Assembly (NCBI GenBank): GCA_003586115.2
Contig: QVOM02000101.1
Coordinates: 29,791,289-29,855,288, forward strand
Length of the DNA: 64,000 bases
Reading direction: 5' to 3'
From: Salvator merianae
Lineage: Eukaryota; Chordata; Lepidosauria; Squamata; Teiidae
Shown here one piece after another: positions 49,413 to 59,152 of this stretch (its first letter is position 1; each line of letters begins with the position of its first letter). The translations under genes and the position numbers were made by a program. Below the pieces are notes generated by a model that had not been told where the DNA came from, ran no database searches, and saw nothing but the letters and a program-made list of their open reading frames with translations.

Positions 49413-49460
<48 letters not shown>

Positions 49461-49826
49461 TTTCCCCTTGTTGGTCCTAACTCTCTTACCCATCAGCTTC
49501 ATAGAGTGCTACCTGGTCCTCGTGTTGTGTGATAGAGATTTTCTTTTTCCTCTATCCACCTTTTCCATACTATGCATGATTATATATACTTCAATCACAT
49601 CCTTGCTTAAATGCCGTCTTTCAAGGATGAAGAGGCCAAGAGGATACAGCCTGATTTCATAAGGAAGGCATTCCAGCTCCTTGATCATTCTGATTGCCCT
49701 TTTCTACACCTTTTCCTATTTCCACAATATCCTTTCTGAGGTGAGGTGACCAAAATTGTACACAATATTCCGAGTGTGGTCTCACTATAAATTTATAAAG
49801 AGGCACAATGACACTTGCTGACCCCA
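49106..49826 (-). pseudogene. LINE B copy 2, 5'-truncated
   Basis: Minus strand: starts in the frame [26 protein letters not shown], goes through a LMGKRVRTNKGKY block and VIDLWNLFPEDVVTAITLDSF, and ends with the TGGGTCATGGCCTGATCC-type 3' block at about 49110-49150. It aligns with 37236-37963. It abuts LINE A sequence at 49827, so it looks like a 5'-truncated insertion into LINE A. Confidence 0.8.
49420..49459. repeat. GA microsatellite
   Basis: About 20 GA units, placed inside LINE B copy 2 at the spot where copy 1 has a TTTG-rich stretch. Confidence 0.95.
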
Positions 49827-50255
49827 GATGGCAGGACAAGGTGCTGATAGACCTGTATGGGAGGATGAAGTATTTTAGACATTTTAGGCCCAGGTTATTT
49901 AGGGCTTTAAAAGAACCTTCAATTGGACTCTGTAGCAAATTGGCAACCAGTGAAATTCCTTTAAGGCAACATTAATGTGCATCTGGCCAGAAGTACCCAT
50001 CAGCAGCCTTGTTGCTGTATTCTGCCCTGGACTGCATTCAAGGGCAGCCCAACCTATAGTACATCACAATAATCCACTCTGGATGTTACCAGAGCATAGA
50101 TCATTGTGGACAAGCTATTCTTATTCCAGAAGTGCTGTAGTTAGTGAACAGGCCTAAGTTGCAAGTAGGCATTCCTGGCCACTGCTGTCACCTGAGCCTC
50201 CAGTGTCAGCAACAGGTTGAGGAGTATCCCCAAACTACACACCTCTTCCATATAG
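49827..50255 (-). pseudogene. LINE A copy 2, C-terminal reverse transcriptase part
   Basis: Minus strand: ALVTSRVDYCDVLYVGLPL (about 50105-50040) and later [22 protein letters not shown] text (about 49940-49880). These are the usual thumb and C-terminal blocks of L2/CR1-type LINEs. Its upstream part lies at 51700-52560, on the other side of a Penelope-like insertion. Confidence 0.7.
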
Positions 50256-50399
50256 GGTAACACAAACCTGTAGGTATGTGTAGTAGTCAGTGGGTTTGTG
50301 TTACAGTGTTGTGCTTACATGTCCGTTTTCAGTGATGTCCAGAAAGTGAACGTGTTCACAATGGACATCTAAGCATGACACTGACTGTGGCATGTACTT

Positions 50400-51249
50400 A
50401 CATGTTTCCAGTTTTCATCTTCAGCACTTTAATGGATCCACAGTTTACAGCCAAGTCCTCTGATGCAATCACATTTATTCCATCCCACAAGACAGGGACT
50501 TATAGAATTACAACTCCATCCCACAAGACAGGGACCCACAGAATTCCTCAAGCTACAGTATCAACCACATGAAATAAAGAAACAAATCAACAAGGCAAGA
50601 CTGGTACCCAGGACCAATCTATTATTCAGGACAGACAAAAGGCAGAAAATAGTAGGATCTCACTAGTGGTCACAAACAGCTTCCAATTGAGACTACTCAG
50701 ACATATCATCAATGAACTACCACCTATTTTGGACAACAGTAGTCCTCTCAAGGGTTCTTGGTGGAAGACCTTTGCCTGTCTATAGGAGGACACACTACAT
50801 GGATGAAGAGATGGATACAAGACTTTGCCACAAACCCAGATACCAACTTTGTCCACACATCTACTGAGATAATGTCATCACAGGACCTAATCACATCACC
50901 CACAATATTAGAGTTACGTTCACCTGCTCATACTCTAATGTGATATATGCCATCCACTGTCAACAATGTCCTTCAGCACTCTACATCAGGCAAACAGGGC
51001 AGTCTCTATGCCATAGGATAAATTGACATAAACATTAGGAACGGAAATACACAAAGCCTGCTGCCAAGCACTTCAATTTTCCAGGATATTTCATTTCAGA
51101 CCTCAGAACAGAAGTTCTTGAAAAACAAATACAATAAAATAAACCTACAAATGAAGATTTGAAAAAGAAACAGCAGAATTGGAATATATCCACAAACTCC
51201 AGGACACTGATAGGAGGTTAAATAGAAAAAATGATTTATATATATTATA

Positions 51250-51328
<79 letters not shown>

Positions 51329-51695
51329 TATATTATTTATTTATTTGTGCACTACACATATTATAATACTTGTTAATATCCCAGACTCTTGAGAGCTCCC
51401 TTGGACTGTTCATCTCATCTCCTTTTTGGTCCCCAGCCAACACTACTGTGCATTACAACACTTGGACAAGTTTGCACCTCTATTCACACACAATGCATTT
51501 ACATTTCTATTGCTATTCATACACACAGCTTCCTGTATAAGTCTGTCCCTAGGCACTTCATACACCTGATGAAGGAGGCTTAGTCTACGAAAGCTCATGC
51601 TACCATTTTTTTTTTTTCTCTGTTAGTTTCTAAGATGCTACTACACAATGTGGGTATACTGATCCAAACTAACACAGCTACATTTTTTAATTCTA
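50400..51695 (+). mobile_element. Penelope-like element fragment with GIY-YIG endonuclease remnant
   Basis: Penelope-like elements carry a reverse transcriptase joined to a GIY-YIG nuclease. Here only the linker and nuclease end are visible. At about 50938-51040 the plus strand reads SNVIYAIHCQQCPSALYIRQ then TGQSLCHRIN, with the CxxC pair before the nuclease; the usual Gly after YI is Arg here. About 51060-51130 gives KPAAKHFNFPGY. The 3' part (51555-51690) has the block GATGAAGGAGGCTTAGTC with CGAAAGCTCATGC and CTAACACAGCTAC, well known at the end of reptile copies. Frames are broken. It splits LINE A. The left limit is uncertain. Confidence 0.65.
51240..51326. repeat. ATT microsatellite
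   Basis: About 25 ATT units inside the Penelope-like element, between the nuclease end and the terminal block. Confidence 0.95.
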
Positions 51696-51699
51696 CTAC

Positions 51700-52560
51700 C
51701 CTGGCACATAGTATCTCCATCTTTTCTGGATTTAACTTCAATTTATTGTTCTGATTCCAGTCTGTTACAGCCTCCAGACAATAGTCACATTCCTGACCCT
51801 CCTGATACCAGAAGCAAGGTATATGCTAGGAAACTCTCAACACTGTATTAAAAATATCCAACGTACTCCAGACATTCTCAATACTAAATGCAATGTGCAA
51901 AGAGCTATTATAATAAATGCAGTAACAATCCTGTATTTCATGTAATAGCTCTACTTTCCTTCAAGTCTGGTGAGCAACTTTCACAGTAGGCCCAATTATG
52001 GCTACTGGAAGCCAATCAAGCATGTGGAAAACAGCAAAAGGAACTGAATGCTTGGATGGTTTTTGATAGTCCCAGTTGAGACAATCATGGAAGCTGCTCA
52101 TCAGTTGTGCAGAATAAGGGAGGTTTGTTCCTCATGTCTGGATGCAACTGCAGGATCTTGTTAGATCCCACATTGGCTTTTGCCATCTGGAGGGTGTCGT
52201 AGAGCGAATAGAAAGATAGAGCTGGGTATCATCAGCATACTAATGACATCTCATGGCATATCTCCTAATGACCATAGAGGATAAGATTGGCTCCTGAGGA
52301 ACATCACAGGTTAATTCCATAAGAGATGAAAAAAAAAAAAAATCACCATGACAATTCTTTGTTATTGTCCTGATAAGCAGGAGAAGAACAAGTGCAATGC
52401 AGTGCCTCCAGCTCCAAGCCCCCAAATCTTTCTAGAAGGCGGCCATGGTTGATAGTATAAAAACCACTGAAAGTTCCAGGAGAAGCAGCACAGGTCATCA
52501 GCTAGGGCAACCAAAACAGTTTCAGTGCCATAACCAGGCACGAAGGAAAATAGAAATTAG
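51700..52560 (-). pseudogene. LINE A copy 2, reverse transcriptase core part
   Basis: Minus strand frames around 52520-52240 read YGTETVLVAL, then TINHGRLLERF, then DVPQEPILSSMV and RYAMRCH just before the YADD region, followed by a PALSFYS block. This is the polymerase core of an L2/CR1-type LINE: motif A region, the PQG-like block (here PQE) and the approach to the YADD box, which itself is destroyed by stops. Continues at 50255. Confidence 0.7.
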
Positions 52561-52699
52561 ACCAAATATTAATTATCCCCCCCCCTTTTCTTATGTTTTC
52601 CCTTCTTTTCTAAACCATCTAGCTTTGAAACCTCCCTCCTTTTTTCCACATTCTATGTCTGTACTTTGTTTTCCCTAGTTAACCTTACAGTTTCCCCAT

Positions 52700-53480
52700 T
52701 ATTCAATTTTTGAACTAGCAATTCCATGCTTCAGTTTGAGAGATTATCAAAATATCATCAGAACTGTTATACAACATAATATTTTGACCTATACATTTCC
52801 TTTCAGTTCCATGCATAAAGTTTATTGCTAACAATGGGGCAAACTGATTTCCCATTGCCAGACCTCATTTTGGCATGCATTATTCCTTATGTTTAAATAC
52901 ATTAGAATGTATACTATTAAGAGTTCTTCATCTTTTTGCTATAATTAAACTATCACATTCTGTGCTCTTATTTTCCTCAGTAATTATATCACACACTCTC
53001 TAGCATGTTTATTATCTATGTTAGTATGAAATATCTCTATGTCAAAACTCTTTCCTCATTAATATGGTTGATCTTTTTGTTTTTTGTTTTTAATAGTACT
53101 TCTAACAATTGTCTGGTATTACACAAATGAGATGGAATATATTGCAAAAAAGGCTTAAAAATCATAGACAGAAGCCAGCTTAAACAGTCTACTGGCCTAT
53201 TGGTCTTTCTTTCACAGTGGATGGAAATACTTCCTTTTATCTATTTTACCCATATTGTGTATTTTAATTAATAAATCCATCACTGGACAGACAGGATTGT
53301 TGTTGTTGTTGTTTTGAATATTAGCATACTTGCTTTGTCCTACCTTGTTTTTCACAAAGTTCAAGAGGATTTCTGGTGTCATATAGACTTCAAAGGAAGC
53401 ACATGAGTTACATTTAAGAACAGGGAGGGACTTCCAGCTGTGTTCAGTCATGTGGACCACTGACCAAACCCTGTTAGCTT
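52700..53480 (-). pseudogene. Possible Penelope-like reverse transcriptase fragment
   Basis: Minus strand: 53460-53212 ends in LLIKIHNMGKIDKRKYF, recalling the LPKIHK motif of Penelope polymerases. Then come RPVDCLSWLLSMIFKPFLQYI and, after a shift, VLTDIEIFHTNI, recalling the motif A region. Many stops. Opposite in orientation to the nuclease fragment at 50400-51695, so it is probably a separate copy. Assignment is moderate. Confidence 0.45.
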
Positions 53481-53930
53481 TCTCCCTGCATATATAGTAT
53501 GCTATTTGGAAGATTTAGAAGTTTAGGAACAAACTTCTGTTCACAAGTTCTCAGCTTGCTGATTCCAGAGTCAAACTTATGTCTTTTCATGTTACAAGGG
53601 CTGTCAAGAGTCATCTGTGACCGGCTTCATTCAGATGCAATTTTCTCACTATCAAGCCAATTCAATAACTATGAGTGCATGTGTTTCTCTCTCTTTCTAC
53701 TGCGTTCTAATCTAGATTAATATTTAGATTTTAATCCAATAAAACAGAGGAAATCAATAGGAACATCATGTCAATCTATAACTCCCATCATTCCTTGCCA
53801 TGCTCACTTGACTGCTGGGAGTTATTCAACATGTTGGCCATGTTGCAACAGAACCTAGGTAATCTCAATGTGCAGACAGAGGTTTTTTTGTTTTTTTCCC
53901 AAACACCCCTTTTAGAAAATGTGTCCCTTC
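53481..53930. other. Intergenic DNA left of the large hAT element
   Basis: Nothing recognised. The last 8 bases before the element are GTCCCTTC. Confidence 0.4.
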
Positions 53931-54530
53931 TAGGGGTGTGCACGAAATATTGAAGCAACGAAATTTCGTACGAATTTCATTGCTTCGCGACTTTCGCAGT
54001 GAACGCAAAGTGGCATCTCCACTGCGAAAGCGAATGTCGACGGTCCCGGCCATTTTTGCTAATTTTCGGGACCTTCGCCACTTGCCGGGAACGGCCGCTT
54101 TCTTCTTTTTTTCGCAGCGAAAACTATGAAGCTACGAAGCATGGTGGCTTCACAGCCTCCAGACTCTGCCTCTGGAGGTTGGAATTGGAAATTGTAATGC
54201 ATCACAGTAGGAAAGACTTAGACGGGGGTTTTTTTAACTCTTTGCCTGCCTCGCATCGGATCGCGTCGCATGAGGATGAGAAACCCAGATGGCTAGGATG
54301 TTAATAAAATTTGTTTGATGGTGGTATAGTTGTGCTTTTTGGAACGTTGTGCAAGACGACGGCGCGTCATTTCGCTGCTTTTCTCAGTTATTTCATCCTG
54401 CGGCTGCCTCCAGTCTTCTAAATTACTCGCTTAGCTGAAGGCAACTGCTTTGACCGTCACTGACTGAGCCCGCCCACCTCATACAATGAGTAGGACTAGG
54501 TGAGGCACTTGTGGAAAAAAAATAACCGAG
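53931..54530 (+). repeat. Left subterminal region of the hAT element
   Basis: CpG-rich, with many TTCGC and GCGAA words. Matches the minus strand of 32302-33381 in order. hAT subterminal repeats of this kind are usually transposase binding sites; that is inferred. Confidence 0.7.
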
Positions 54531-54850
54531 GTTACTACGAAGTCGAGGCAACAAATGATCCGTTGGAAATCAGAATGTTACTGCTGCTGGCTGGCTGTTA
54601 AATGAAGAAAAGGGAAAGGAGTGGGCTTCAGCACGTGAGACCGTGAGAGTTGTCTAACGGGGATCATATGAGGTAACTTACTACTAGCTTTGAGAGCCAG
54701 TGAAAGTTTTTTCGTGGTTTTTTTTGGAAAGCTTTTTGAGAGTCCCTGCCCAGGCAGGGCTTACCCACTGATAAGAGGACATGTTGGGCAAGGAGGTCAG
54801 AAGACCCCAGCTGCCGTGGAGAGGGCGAATCACTAGTGTGATCCTAGGCA

Positions 54851-54928
54851 GCCAATCCCAGAGCAGGTTTCACAGGCCAATAAAACTGCAGTGGGCGGGA
54901 TCTATTTAATGGTCACCTCGTAGGGAAA
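54851..54928 (+). promoter_or_regulatory. Putative promoter of the SANT-like gene
   Basis: Two CCAAT boxes (54852-54856, 54877-54881), a GC box GGGCGG (54893-54898) and a TATTTAAT word (54903-54910) lie in the 80 bases before the ATG at 54929. The spacing between TATTTAAT and the ATG is short, so the true start may lie upstream. Confidence 0.4.
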
Positions 54929-55261
54929 ATGGCAACCCGTTATTTGTACTGGAAGCCTGAAGGGATCCAGGGCTTGCTGGAGGCGCTGCTATCAGCCAAT
55001 GGGCCGCGAGAGCGTCTGATGACCTGCACCTGCAGGCAAAATTGAAGCCTCTTCTTAGAGGCATCGAGAAGTCTGCAGGTGCGGGGATTCAGGCGCTCCG
55101 TGCCACAATGCTGGCTGAAGTTCAAGGGGCTCAGGGCCGGTTTCTACGGAGCCCTGGAGGCCCATGATGCCTCTTCCCCGCGCCAGAAGAGGCCACCACA
55201 CTACCCCCTCCTCCGACAGCTCTGGGTGGCTGCTGGGAAACCCCACTGGAGACATCACCAC

Positions 55262-56538
55262 AAGGCCAGTTCAGGTACGTTGTTCCTTCTTGTCATTGAA
55301 ACGCCCCCCTACTGCCCCCTAAAATAAATATGGATTGCCAGATGCGCCTGACCACTTGTGCGCATCTGCCACTCTCTTGGCAGTTGGGGCAATGATATAA
55401 TAAGTGTTATTGTTAGCTGCTTGCACTCTTGATTTCAGTGGGAAGGACTGGGACCTTATGCGGAGCAGGGGGGGGGAAGGTACAGAACCATAATGCTGGC
55501 TGTAATACATGATGGTCTCCACACATTAAACATGACCTCCTTATTTCTGCCACATACATGGCTGGATGGCATCAAGTACGGTGGGTGGGTACCACTTTCT
55601 TATGCAGTTGGCCCAACTGACAACCTCTGAACAGTGTGACATTCATTGCTTTCCAGCCGGAGCACGTTCTCCTGAAGAGCAGGAGGAGGAGGAGGAGCGG
55701 CCAGCTGCAGAGCCAGCAGAAGGTACGTTGGTGTTGCCCATTGGAAGGGATGCTGTGGGACACTACTAAGAATGAGGGAATAGCAGGAAACAGGTAGAGG
55801 TTTTTGAACCCAGAGAAAAATGGGAATTGTCAGGCCGTCAGGTGTTCATTGTGGTTCTTTCCTCTATCCTCCTCCTGAGCAGAACCACCCACAGTGCTGN
55901 AAGGCCAGTTCAGGTACGTTGTTCCTTCTTGTCATTGAAACGCCCCCCTACTGCCCCCTAAAATAAATATGGATTGCCAGATGCGCCTGACCACTTGTGC
56001 GCATCTGCCACTCTCTTGGCAGTTGGGGCAATGATATAATAAGTGTTATTGTTAGCTGCTTGCACTCTTGATTTCAGTGGGAAGGACTGGGACCTTATGC
56101 GGAGCAGGGGGGGGGAAGGTACAGAACCATAATGCTGGCTGTAATACATGATGGTCTCCACACATTAAACATGACCTCCTTATTTCTGCCACATACATGG
56201 CTGGATGGCATCAAGTACGGTGGGTGGGTACCACTTTCTTATGCAGTTGGCCCAACTGACAACCTCTGAACAGTGTGACATTCATTGCTTTCCAGCCAGA
56301 GCACGTTCTCCTGAAGAGCAGGAGGAGGAGGAGGAGCGGCCAGCTGCAGAGCCAGCAGAAGGTACGTTGGTGTTGCCCATTGGAAGGGATGCTGTGGGAC
56401 ACTACTAAGAATGAGGGAATAGCAGGAAACAGGTAGAGGTTTTTGAACCCAGAGAAAAATGGGAATTGTCAGGCCGTCAGGTGTTCATTGTGGTTCTTTC
56501 CTCTATCCTCCTCCTGAGCAGAACCACCCACAGTGCTG
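55262..56538. other. Near-perfect 638-bp direct repeat around a single N
   Basis: Bases 55262-55899 recur at 55901-56538 with one visible difference (CCGGAGC against CCAGAGC in exon 2), and the N at 55900 separates them. The repeat carries exon 2 and its introns, so as assembled the gene has exon 2 twice. Equal length, near identity and the N point to a failed contig merge, as at 11812, though the one base change would also fit two alleles or two copies. Confidence 0.85.
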
Positions 56539-56679
56539 GAAGGAGCCCCAGCCCCACCACAGGCTGACCCACGCATCCTTCTGCAGGAGGATCCTGCGAT
56601 GGAGGGCAGCAGCAGGGGCGTTCACTGTAAGTTTGCTTGCAGGGGGGCTACATGAAGCAGGATACAGCTAGCTTCCTTG

Positions 56680-56697
56680 GCGGGCGGGCGGGCGGGT
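56680..56697. repeat. GGGC repeat in intron 3
   Basis: Four GGGC units in a row on the plus strand, able in principle to form a G-quadruplex. Confidence 0.6.
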
Positions 56698-58080
56698 TGC
56701 AAGCCTGTCCAAAATGGGGAAGTGGGCCTGATTCATTGATCCATTCCATCAGTTCCCTCCCTGCCCTACCCAGCTGCCAATGCTGATCAGGGCAGAAAGT
56801 GCACTGACAGTGACACTCATCTTGCTGTTGAATTGAAATGTTGTTATTCCTTTCCTCTCTCCTTCTTCCCAGCTGTAGCAATTAGACGTCTGCCTGGTGC
56901 AGCATCCACCCCCACACACACACAGGAAAGCAGTGAGTATTGCACCGGCCCTTATTCCCCAGCCGTTTCCACCCACCCTGCATCACTGCCATTAGGCGAC
57001 TGGTGTTACTGGCAGCAGATCCCTCTTGCACCAATCCGCATTGCATCCTGTTGGCTGGCTGCTGAGCCAACTGTGCTGCTCTTACTTTACAGGATGCCCA
57101 GCAGGCCAGGCATCACAGTCCTTGACACCGGACTCCAGTGCCCTGCAGATCTGCATGGAGGAGGAGCAGGAACCCCTACATTGCACCGTGGCCACCCAGA
57201 CAGAACAGCTGGAGCTAGGGACCCAGACCACCAGCCTTGAGCAGGTGCTGGAGTCCCTTGCCCAGCTGCAACAGACTGTGGCCACGCACCATGAGTATTC
57301 CTGGTTTTCTTGCTGTTTAGTTACACGTTGCTGTTGCTGTGCCGGGCGAAGCATGCCCTTGCCTCCTTACTGTGACTGGGGATGTGTGGAGCATCTGGGC
57401 AGATGTGTATCGCTCCTAATTTCCTCCTCTTATGTTTCCTTCCACAGAACAGCATTGCAACACCAGGGGGGGTGCGCAGGAGAGGTGGCTGCAGACTCTG
57501 CAGGGCCAGCTGGAGGCGCAGGATGCCCAGTTCTCGATGCTGACCAACGCGGTCTTGGAGCTGAGGGATGCTCTCCGGGGGCAGGCTCTCCCGGAGATGC
57601 CTGCAAGGTGATCAAGTGCCTATGGCCAGAGGCCACCCGTAACGAATTGGTAGGGAGGACAGGTTTGCGGGATTGGCTTCAGCAGGGCAAACATTAACTG
57701 CAGCAGGTTCCTGGAATGGGCAGCATACGCGAGCCATTATCTTCCAGGACCCTTGAGGGGTTGGAGGAGCCGTTCATCCTACAATGCTCCTGTGCCAGCA
57801 GCTACTGCTGGAATTCAATTTGACTGCTGCTGTGCTCTGCCCTTTCCCTCAAATTCCCTGGGAAACCTGCACGAGGCCTGATCAGCAATTATTTCCCCCT
57901 ACAGGTTCTGAAGTGCGGCCTCTGGCCTGCCATTGCTGCCACACGTGTAAATAGTTGTTGTCATGAATACAGTTTTATAATGTTGTATGTTTAATATTTC
58001 TACTGTTCATAGTGCCCCACCTATCCCTCCCTATCCCTAACCCTTTTTGTACATATACCCCACCCGACCATCCCCTGATC

Positions 58081-58086
58081 AATAAA
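58081..58086 (+). terminator. Polyadenylation signal AATAAA of the SANT-like gene
   Basis: An exact AATAAA about 470 bases after the stop codon, with a GT/T-rich stretch following. It lies before the end of the opposing transposase gene. Confidence 0.5.
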
Positions 58087-59152
58087 AATGTTTTGATTAG
58101 TTAATCCAGATTCTGTGTATCTGATTCCTTTGGAAAGTCTGGGTGGGAAGTGTAAAAAACTTTAAAGTGCATGCATTCCCCTTCAAATTCTTACTCTATT
58201 TAGGGTAGGTGGTTCCGCTTCCTCTAGGGTGCCCCTTACCAGACCATGGCCGAACTAAGTAGGAAATGTGTGGTGGGCCTGGTACAAGCTCCAGTTGGGC
58301 ATGAGACAACCTAGAATAAGAGGATGCCACTGTAGTTTACACCGGCCACTAGAAGGATATGTGTAACACATGTTGATGGTGAACTCACAAACTCACAAGA
58401 ATACGGAAAAACAGCTTGTTTAAATATCATTCTTATAAGCTGTTGAATAGTTTACCAAAGGAATTTTTTGCACATGCCAGTTCAGTTAAACTCCATAAGA
58501 GATATGAGCTGTACCCAAGTAAAAGAGGGCACGGCTTTGTTTGTATATCTAAAGGGTTGGACTAGATAGCCTCACGGTGTCCCCGGGGTCTCAAATACCC
58601 CTCTGCTTAGGTAGGGCTGGCTGGGAGGGACTTTTTCATATTGAGGTGATGGTGTGTGTTCTCCACCTCAGACAAGGCCTCAGACTGGCCATGGGAGCGG
58701 ACCCTGATGGGTTCTGCTGGCCCAGGGACACAGAGCGTAACCTGTACCTACTACCCATGTCATCATTGGCCTGGCGTCCTCGGTGTGTGTGTGTGTGTGA
58801 GTTTGCATCACAGTGCGTGTGTGTTTGTGCGTGCATGTCTGCATGCATACATGCCTGAGCGTGACACAGACACAGAGAAAGAGATTGCTCCCACAAACTG
58901 AAATATAAAAAGTTAGAAAGCAAATGGCATTTTTACCCCTTAATAAAGTCCCTACTCTGCTTCCCCTACTATTCAATACACTGTGTTTCTGCCCCTTACT
59001 TTGTGGCTCTCCTTATCTACAGTTTCCTGCTGGTTTGGTGCTTAATTAGTCCTCTGGTCCTGTTGGGGGTTATTGGGCCACCTAGTTCTTCTCATTTTTG
59101 TCCCGGCTGCCGATGGTGCTGCAGTGTTGGGATGGAGTGATCCATGGTCTGG
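58087..59152. other. Spacer between the two convergent genes
   Basis: No gene recognised. A GT microsatellite occurs at about 58782-58800. No clear AATAAA for the minus-strand transposase was found here. Confidence 0.45.

Larger units (their letters stand above)
54929..57611 (+). pseudogene. Myb/SANT-like, coiled-coil protein gene of the hAT element (six exons, damaged)
   Basis: Predicted exons: 54929-55274, 55657-55722 (or its duplicate 56296-56361), 56522-56626, 56873-56932, 57093-57293 and 57448-57611. Every exon joins in the same phase, giving about 313 codons. Exon 1 encodes a Myb/SANT-like fold: a Trp near residue 8 (YWKPEGIQGLLEALLS), then RGFRRSVPQCWLKFKGLRAGFY, close in layout to vertebrate MSANTD-type domains, which bind DNA. 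Exon 2 is Glu-rich, exons 3 and 4 Pro/Ala-rich, exon 5 has ATQTEQLELGTQTTSLEQ, exon 6 a Leu/Gln coiled coil (QLEAQDAQFSMLTNAVLEL). Damage: TGA at 55043-55045 inside the SANT domain, and the exon 5 donor at 57294 reads AGTATT instead of GT. Role as a transposase partner is inferred from position only. Confidence 0.72.

Noticed and set aside
55262..56538. Genuine duplication of exon 2 in the SANT-like gene
   Set aside because: The near-perfect identity and the N exactly between the copies favour an assembly artefact over biological exon duplication.
58021..58050. CCCTATCCCTAACCC stretch resembling telomeric repeats
   Set aside because: Only two imperfect units, in the 3' region of the SANT-like gene.
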